This document shows, piece by piece, positions 57,191 through 64,000 of a stretch of 64,000 nt of DNA. The stretch lies in NCBI GenBank assembly GCA_028583415.1, contig CM053266.1:79242149-79306148 (forward strand), read 5' to 3'. Numbering within the stretch: the first letter of the stretch is position 1; the number at the start of each line of letters is the position of its first letter. The stretch is from Protea cynaroides. Lineage: Eukaryota > Streptophyta > Magnoliopsida > Proteales > Proteaceae. A model generated the notes under the pieces. The model was not told the DNA's origin. It saw nothing but the letters and a program-made list of their open reading frames with translations, and ran no database searches. The position numbers and the translations under genes were made by a program.

Positions 57191-58425
57191 TTTGGGATCT
57201 TTGAACTCAATTGTTGGATCTTCTAGAAAAGGCAGGATTGATTTTTGGCCATTCGATTGGCTTCATTGCGTCAAGCATGATCAAGATTAATCTCTGTCGT
57301 TGGATCAGGATTACGTTGATGCTACACCATAGGCGTGCTACACTAAAACACTATCAATGCTAACTGAGTCAGACCTAGTTGTCGAGTTGGGATTGGCTGA
57401 GGAAGCATCTTGATCAAACGTTGTTAGATATCTGGAAAAAAAGGCAGGATCATTTTCCATCCGTTCAATCTATCAGATCGCGTCATTGAATGTCAGAGTT
57501 GATTCTGGTTGTACAATTGATATCTGCCTACCGACATAGAGTGTACACGTCACATCGAATCAAATGATAGGCTTTATGCAACATGATACATTCTATTGAA
57601 TTGCTTCCAGCGTATGATGAAGCTCGCAGGAGCATCTTTACGAAACCACTGAGATACACCATAGCCCGCTTTTTGATTGACTATCTGATCTGGATCTGGC
57701 CTACATGCCTCACAAACATCAGTCTCAATGGTTTCTAAAGCCATTTACATTAATTTCAGCCGATTCCTTCAACTTCTTATAATTATAAAAAGGCCCTTGA
57801 ACAATTAAACAATACTACTGTTTTCCCTGTGCACACAGACTAACCGAGAGCTTATTTTTTAACCATTTTTTACTGTTCCAACAGAAACTATGATATTTCC
57901 CTCATCTTATATCGGAATCGAGTGATTCAACTTACGTTGTGAAGCTAACTTCATGCTTTACATCTTTCTAGCGTCTGATTGCCATGATAATGCCTCGAGA
58001 CCCATAAAAAAGAGCTTCAAAATTAAAATTCTATGAAACCTTAGAATTTGGATCTGAAACCTTGTGTGCATGTTCACACGCACTCCCACACATAGTCTAC
58101 CACTTTGGATCATCTTAGAACATCACTACACATGTACAATGCTATTGATTGTCGAAACTACTCATGCCAGTTAACTCAGTGTAGAAACCCAATGTAGAAT
58201 CCCATTCAACCATTCAACTCACTGCATGCCTTCACACACTCTATGGAGGTTGTAGAACATTGTAGACCACACATATGAGGTTGCTTCATCTCTACTACTG
58301 TACTACCACTATCTCTCCTACACAGACACTTTCTTTCCTCATTTCTCTGACTTTATACACACCAATACTGTCACATCATCCAAGTTGCCAACAATGACAA
58401 CACAAAGTCCAACACCCCACCAGTT
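57191..58425 (+). other. Non-coding flank of J (possible LTR or leader remnant)
   Basis: No frame of note. A block near 57205-57300 (TTGGATCTTCTAGAAAAGGC) recurs in altered form near 57420-57510. TTATAATTATAAAAAGGCCC at 57778-57797 looks like a TATA region, so part may be an Athila-type LTR or leader, but neither LTR end was recognised. Confidence 0.35.
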
Positions 58426-59180
58426 GTGCATACTTCAATTAACTTTGTTCCTCTTCTTTTCCCTAGCAGATTGTCCAAATCAAAAAAGGAAGAACAAGAA
58501 AAGGAAATCCTTGAAACTTTTCGAAAGGTCGAAATAAACATACCTTTACTTGATGCCATCAAGCAAATTCCAAGGTATGCAAAATTTTTCAAGGAATTCT
58601 GCATCTGCAAGAGGAAGTTAAAGGGGAATGAGAAAATCAGTGTAAGAGAGAACATGTCAGCAACTATTCAGCGTAAGTTACCCCAAAACGCAAGGATCCA
58701 AGTACGTTTACGATTCCATGTGTGATTGGTAATACTAAGTTTGAACGTGCCATGTTAGATTTGGGTGCATCCATAAATGTCATGCCATATTCAATTTATG
58801 CATCTTTAAATTTGGGTCCACTGAACAAAACGGGTGTAATTATCTAGTTAACTGATCGTTCTAACACATATCCTGAGGGAGTCATTAAGGATGTTTTGGT
58901 GCAGGTGAATGAGTTAATTTTTCTTCCTCCTGATTTATATATTTTGAATATGGAAGATAGTAATTCCCTAAATTCTACCCCAATACTGTTAGGGAGACCT
59001 TTCCTTAAAACAGCTAAAACAAAGATTGATGTCCATGACGGTAGCCTTACCATGGAGTTTGATGGAGAGATTGTCAAATTCAATATATTTGAGGCTATGA
59101 GGATCCTCACTTTGATGTTCAATCTGTATTTTCTATTGATGTGGTTGATGTGTTTGCATAGGTTGTTTTTTAATTAGGCC
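58426..59180 (+). pseudogene. Gag-protease part of Athila-like element J
   Basis: A 99-residue frame holds FPSRLSKSKKEEQEKEIL and INIPLLDAIKQIPRYAKF, typical of the Athila gag-protease linker. The protease follows over frameshifts (LGASINVMPYSIY near 58760) and a clean segment at 58896-59177 with PILLGRPFLKTAKTKIDV. The catalytic region reads DLGAS, as in other Athila proteases. Stops and shifts near 58725 and 58845 inactivate it. Confidence 0.75.
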
Positions 59181-59239
59181 ATGAGGATGAGTTAGACGTA
59201 GTACTTATGTAAGGATTGAGGAAGACTAACCAACAATAC

Positions 59240-59757
59240 AGCTGAATTCTGAAATTGAAGACATGATTATGGCATTGCAGTCACTGCCTCCGATCACCAA
59301 AGAATATGAAGTTAAGAAATTGGATTTACCACCATCTCATGACAAACTGTTATCTTTTGTTGTGCAAGCACTAGTCTTGGAGCCGAAACCTCTTCTTGAC
59401 CACCTTAAGTATGCTTAACTAGGAGATGATGAGTTATTACCTATCATCATTGCAAAGAACTTGACAAGTGTGCGAGAAGAGAAGATTTTGAAAGTGCTAC
59501 GGGATAATAAAACAGCAATCAATTGGATAATAGCTGACAACAAGGGAATAAGCTCATCAATGTGCATGCACCGAATCCTGTTAGAGGATGATGCCAAACC
59601 AAGTCGAGAAGCTCAACAGAGACTAAACCATCAGATGAGGGAAGTGGTGAAAAAAGAGATCCTGAAGTTGTTGGATGCAGGAATCATTTATCCAATTTCA
59701 GACAGTAAATGGGTGAGCCCAATCCAAGTAGTGCCAAAAAAGTCTAGAATGGGCCTT
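59240..59757 (+). pseudogene. RT N-terminal part of Athila-like element J
   Basis: Read from 59240: SLPPITKEYEVKKLDLPP, LLDHLKYA, a TAA, LGDDELLPIIIAKNL, and then GISSSMCMHRILLEDDAKPS and LDAGIIYPISDSKWVSPIQV. These are hallmark phrases of Athila RT. The frame breaks at 59757, resumes at about 60000, and is cut again by element I at 60075. Confidence 0.8.
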
Positions 59758-59998
59758 TGGTGAAGCAATCCTTCAGATGCTCTCCCCGCCCATGCCGAAT
59801 ACCCCGGGCCGGTTCCGCCGGGTAGGGCCAGGAGCTGGTTTGGGGGTAAGCACCCTGCTCAAGTAATAGACAGCCTGTTCGGCCCCTTGGTCGTTATTCT
59901 GAGCCAACAAGCTACAGATCGAATTCTGCTGTATTTTTTGCACTTGACTGGGTGGACAGTTGACCGAAAGATAACTTATATTCGCCCAGCCAGCAGGC
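59758..59998 (-). pseudogene. RNase H fragment inserted in J
   Basis: This 240-bp GC-richer piece interrupts the J RT frame. On the minus strand it reads SICSLLAQNNDQGAEQAVYY and LSRVLT, the start of a Ty3/gypsy RNase H; the rest (GPTRRNRPGVFGMGG) matches nothing I recognise. It has no transposon ends that I can see. A fill-in repair capture is the simplest idea. Confidence 0.5.
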
Positions 59999-60075
59999 GG
60001 GTGGTGGTCAAGAACCAAGACAGCGTATTCATTTCGACACGTGTCATGAGTCGATGGAGGATGTGCATAGATTAC
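59999..60075 (+). pseudogene. RT continuation of J
   Basis: VVVKNQDSVFISTRVMSRWR then MCIDY is the next piece of Athila RT, in line with the piece ending at 59757. It ends at ATTAC, the likely target duplication of element I. Confidence 0.8.
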
Positions 60076-62347
60076 TGTCACACCCCAATTTTGCACTATT
60101 CAGAATGGTGTGATGAACCACTAATAAACCAACGGTTCAACCAGGATCTCTAATAGGCTGTGTCTTTTTAAATTAAACCATACACATCCACAACCATAAT
60201 CAGAATAAATACACAATAGCGGAAGTCTTAATATTAAATGAACTGAGGAATCTAACTGTGATAATAAATAAAATATCAAATTATATTGTATCAACCAAGA
60301 CATAAGTAAATAAAATATCAATTACATTTCCTTAATAGTTCAAATAAAATCTAATAAAAAACGCATGAGTTGCACTCGCATGAGGAGTCATGCGTCTCCA
60401 CTATGTCTTCAGCCTCCATCGCAGCAACGTGCCCGTATACAGAAGCATTCATATAATCTTCCATAGTGGTACCTTCATCATCAACTAAAAATATTCGACG
60501 TCGAAAGGGTGAGCACACATCGCGGCTCAGTGAGCAAACAAAACATATGCATGCATTCAATTCATATCTGTGGTCTGGTATATAAGTTTGCAATGTGCTA
60601 TAGGAAGGTTCGGTGGCCGCCTCACCTCTATATACGAGTGTGTGAAACCGTCCAATGAAAACGGCACTTTCGACCCCACATGCACCCACTATGATACAAT
60701 ATCCCCCCATGAAAACGGCATTACAGTACCGGTTGCCTCATACCAACATGTAAGCCCCTGTTGGTGAGGGCTTGCAAACTGGGCTCGCAACTAACCAATC
60801 CTAATGTCAATCAGTGTATCCAAGGCCTCACCCCAGCATCCCTCAATACTCCATAGAGATAGAGCTAAGGCCCCCCGGCAGAGTCGAAGACTACACGGTC
60901 CGAGACCACCTCCCCTGATACCCTACGACATAATAGTTCTGCTAAGGTAATGGCGATACGACGATGTTAGTGGACAAGACTTGTATAGAGCTATGGCACA
61001 ATATACCCAATGAAAACGGCATTGAAGTACCGATTGATACCATCCCCTATCCGCATCAAGTACACTAACCAAACACAAACATTCACATGCCTATTCCTAT
61101 CATCATCATCATGTTATAAACAATGAAATTAAATATGCATGAACAGTAATAATAGAAATATTGGATGACATGTTGAATGCACATTACAAGCATACACGCA
61201 TAGAATCAGTCATGACATTGGACTCAAGAAATAAAAACAGTTTATTATTAGTCAATTAGTTTAGGCCTTGTTCCCTCACCTTTGCTTGAGTGTAGATCCT
61301 CTTTCAAGCTTTAAGAATCACTTTTATATCAATAGAAAAACCTAACAAGTCGATAGATTTTAATTAAAATTCATTCTGATAATTTTAGGCCTGCTGTTAA
61401 GCGAGGGTCGCAGGTAGGGTAACAATTTACTACGACCCCCAGGGGTAGGGTCGATGCCAGGGTCGGATGTTCCATCGACCTTGGGTGTGACCACCCCATC
61501 CCTGGACTTCCCGAATGCTGGGGGTCGATCCTGTGGTCTGGTATGGTCGATTCCCAATCGACCCCACGTGCGACCCCCTGTGGTTTGAGTCAAAAATTTC
61601 ATCCTACAGTCTATTCTTTCATGTTTGGGTCATATGGCTTACTTCCACAATCCATTCTATGCTTGTTCTATGGCTTAAAACTCTAGGTTTCTTCCTTACT
61701 TTGCCTACCATGATTTTCTCGATAGATTTCATTGAAATCCTCCCATGGATGGATGATTTGGGTTTCTCCTAGATCATACCCTCTTCATGAACTATTCTAA
61801 GGTCTTAAATCATTAATGGAAACATACCCATACCTTAGGTTTGCTGAGATTCAGAGGTTTCTCTGAATTCTTCTCTTTAGTCTTCTTCTCCAATTTTCCT
61901 TCTCTTCTCCTTCTCTTCTCTTTCTCTCACTTTCAACTAGGGTTTCAAAAGGAGTGAAAGAGGCTAAGGGACGTCCTATTTATAGAGGAAAACCTCCCAA
62001 AATAAGTCCCATTGAGATTAGGAAAGAATCCCTTGAAATTTGAAAAGTTTTTTATTTACGATTTCTGTCGTCAAAGAGAGGGTCGATGAGGGGGTCGGAG
62101 ATCCCGTCGACCCTCGGATCAAAAATGTCCAACCCTCGGTTGAAATTTCAGGGGTCTGACTCCCTAATGAGGGGGGTCCGACCCTGCCTATCTGGGTATG
62201 CGACCCTGCCCTCTATTTTATTGTTTTTGGATCGGTTTAATACCTGGTTTCGCTATTTCCTTCACGCACTTGGTCCATTTGGCCCGACCATGATAGGTAG
62301 ACCTGGTACAAGGTGGTAAGATCGGTTAGTTCGATACGAGTCTTACA
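60076..62347 (-). repeat. 3' LTR of element I (2272 bp)
   Basis: Plus-strand ends TGTCACACCCC and CGAGTCTTACA. On the minus strand it has a TATA box (61977-61984), motif clusters (61395-61575, 62075-62215) and the small-gene exon (60351-60472). Confidence 0.93.
60351..60472 (-). CDS. LTR small gene, last exon (copy in I)
   Basis: A 122-bp exon after an AG (GATGAAG/GTACC) encodes 39 residues: MEDYMNASVYGHVAAMEAED, then a CECNSC end and TAG. It is open like the copies in E, B and G. The acceptor has AAG where others have CAG or TAG. The unspliced frame is open to 60710. Confidence 0.55.
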
Positions 62348-62348
62348 A

Positions 62349-63900
62349 CTACCCCCTGCTTATAAAAATTTCGTCCTTAAAATTGTACATACCTTTCGAG
62401 TTGAATAGATGAGGGTATTGCTTTCGCATAGCATTCTCTTCTTCCCATGTGATTTCTTCTATATCTTTGCTTCTCCAGGTGACCTTAATATAATAAATGT
62501 CACGGTTGCGTAGTTGTTGCACCTTTCGGCTGGTGATTTCAGTTGGTGCTACTTCAAATGTCAAATCATCAGTCAAATCAGGTAGATCTACTGTCAAAAC
62601 GTGCTTTGGATCTCTGACATACTTCTTCAATAAAGAGACATGAAATACGTCATGCACACTTGACATAGATGGTGGTAGTGCTAACTGGTAAGCCACTTTT
62701 TTACGTTTAACTAGAATCTCATATGGTCCGACATATCTCGGACTTAGTTTCCCTTTCTGTCAGAATCGTTTCAAACCTCGCATAGGTGACACTTTGAGGA
62801 ATACCTTATCACCTACGACGAATTCAAGGTCTCGGCGTCTAGTATCTGCATATTGCTTCTGACGATTCAAAGCCGTTCTTACTCTTTCTTTGATAATGTC
62901 GACTGCTCGACAAGTCTCTTCAACAAATTCTGATCCAACAATACTACGTTCTCCAACTTCATTCCAAAACAAAGGAGTTCGACACTTCCTGCCATACAGT
63001 GCTTCATAGGGTGACATCTGTATAGTAGCCTGATAGCTATTGTTATAAGCGAACTCAATCAGTGGTAACTTTTCATCCCATGATCCTTTGAAATCAATTA
63101 CACAAGCTCGGAGCATGTCTTCTAGAATCTGAATGGTGCACTCTGATTGTCCGTCTGTCTGAGGATGGAATGCGGTACTGAACTTTAATGTTGTACCCAT
63201 AGCCTTCTGCAATCCTTCCCAAAATTTTGAAGTAAATCGTGGATCTCTGTCGGACACAATGCTTTCAGGTACACTGTGTAATCTAACAATATTATCCACA
63301 TACAACTTAGCTAACCTCTCCAATGTATACTGAGGTCGTATAGCTATAAATCAAGCCGTTTTAGTCAGTCGGTATACAATTACCCAAACTGCATCAACTA
63401 CTCGGGGAGTCAATGGTAACCCTGTGACGAAGTCCATAGTGATGCAGTTCCATTTCCATGCTGGTTCTGGTAACGACTGTAACAGTCTTGCTGGTCTTTG
63501 TCGTTCAGCTTTTATCTTCTGACAATTTAGACATTGAGACACGAACTTGGCTATATCTGCTTTCATTCCTCTCCACCAATATAATTTCTTTAGGTCATGA
63601 TCCATTTTTATACTTCCAGGGTGTATCGAATAGGCGGTGGTATGGGCTTCCTTCATTAGTCGGTGTCTAATGTCCAAACTTTCTGTTTCAGGTACACATA
63701 TTCTTCCTTTGTACTTCAGTATCTTTTCATCATCTAAGGTGAACTCAGGAATAATCCTACCTTTTTTGATGTCTTCTTGTACCGTTCTTAGATAAGGGTC
63801 TGATTTATTCGCTGTTTTCACTTCATCAAGTATATCGGGTACAATCTTCAATGTGGTGAACATATTTGCAAACCGATAAATAAACCCTTGGTTGGTGATT
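62349..63900 (-). pseudogene. Pol of element I: integrase and chromodomain-like tail
   Basis: From 63863 leftward: FTLDDEKILKYKGRICVPET, the zinc finger (CLNCQ), the core (TMDFVTG, SDRDPRF, SECTIQILEDM), and a tail with VKVTWRSKDIEEITWEEE-like residues, ending at a TAG at the LTR border. TGA codons at 63348-63350 (an Arg codon also lost in G at 47890) and 62757-62759 break it. Bases 62350-62360 hold the polypurine tract (minus strand AGCAGGGGGTAG). Confidence 0.92.
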
Positions 63901-64000
63901 CACCCAGTGCATCTATCACAAACTGTTCATTACCGTAATTGAATACTTTTTTGATAGCACACAGTGCAGCAATGGTGCTAACCTCCCCTTGGAATTTTAT
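63864..64000 (-). pseudogene. End of the RNase H linker of element I
   Basis: The minus strand encodes EVSTIAAL, KVFNYGNEQFVIDA and, after small indels, the join to the integrase segment. It matches B 29415-29530. The RT domain is beyond the window. Confidence 0.75.

Larger units (their letters stand above)
60076..64000 (-). mobile_element. Element I: family 1 chromovirus, 3' part
   Basis: 3' LTR at 60076-62347, then polypurine tract and pol on the minus strand, continuing beyond the right edge. It is inserted in J RT; ATTAC at 60071-60075 should recur at its other end outside the window. Confidence 0.93.

Noticed and set aside
57191..58425. Possible single-copy host gene between F and the Athila-like coding DNA
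   Set aside because: No long frame, no splice-consistent exons and no known protein motif; best left as element leader or LTR remnant.
60351..60710. 119-residue unspliced frame in the I LTR as the true form of the small gene
   Set aside because: Only the last 39 residues are conserved in family 2, where the unspliced frame meets a stop with no ATG. The longer frame may be chance, though in family 1 it cannot be excluded.

Overview
The window is plant nuclear DNA made almost entirely of nested LTR retrotransposons of the Ty3/gypsy superfamily. No host gene, tRNA or rRNA gene was recognised. The evidence for a plant is the tRNA-iMet primer-binding sites (TGGTATCAGAGC), chromovirus (Tekay/Del-like) pol proteins, Tat/Ogre-like and Athila-like pol fragments, and a 13.5-kb LARD-like non-autonomous element. 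The species cannot be named from the sequence. Every pol copy is broken, mostly by C-to-T type stops, as expected in old methylated heterochromatin.

Layout (letters are local names). E: minus-strand chromovirus, 5' LTR 756-3148, running off the left edge. E is inserted in D, a plus-strand Tat-like element (gag/pol remnants 3149-6990, 3' LTR 8010-13038). D is inserted in F, a minus-strand chromovirus (protease/gag 13039-13864 and 51262-52315, antisense gene 52690-54500, 5' LTR 54789-57190). G, a plus-strand chromovirus of a second family (13865-51261), interrupts F gag. B, a plus-strand chromovirus (21424-46852, target duplication GCACC), interrupts G pol. C, a LARD-like element (32591-46118, target duplication CCCTG), interrupts the 3' LTR of B. 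F itself lies in J, an Athila-like fragment (57191-60075). I, another minus-strand chromovirus (3' LTR 60076-62347, integrase 62349-63900), also interrupts J and runs off the right edge.

The most interesting part is the accessory layer of the chromoviruses. Families 1 (B, E, F, I) and 2 (G) share four unusual things. (1) An antisense gene (aORF) between the 5' LTR and gag, with a conserved 428-435 bp intron in its 5' leader and a C-terminal 14-residue repeat that varies in number. (2) A small gene inside the LTR whose last exon (39 residues, CxCx2C end) keeps exactly 122 bp in six of seven copies; in G three exons join in matching phase into a 72-residue frame. (3) A 69-80 bp GT-AG intron at the gag/protease border that carries the gag stop, which suggests that splicing sets the Gag to Gag-Pol ratio. 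(4) Family-specific clusters of a short motif (GGGTCGA in family 1, ACCGGTCG in family 2) at the same three places: upstream of the LTR TATA box, downstream in the LTR, and at the predicted aORF promoter. Together these look like an undescribed self-regulation or anti-silencing module. The structure is read from the sequence; the function is inference.

The LARD-like C shares LTR ends and 3' untranslated sequence with Tat-like D, so D-type elements are its probable source and helper.
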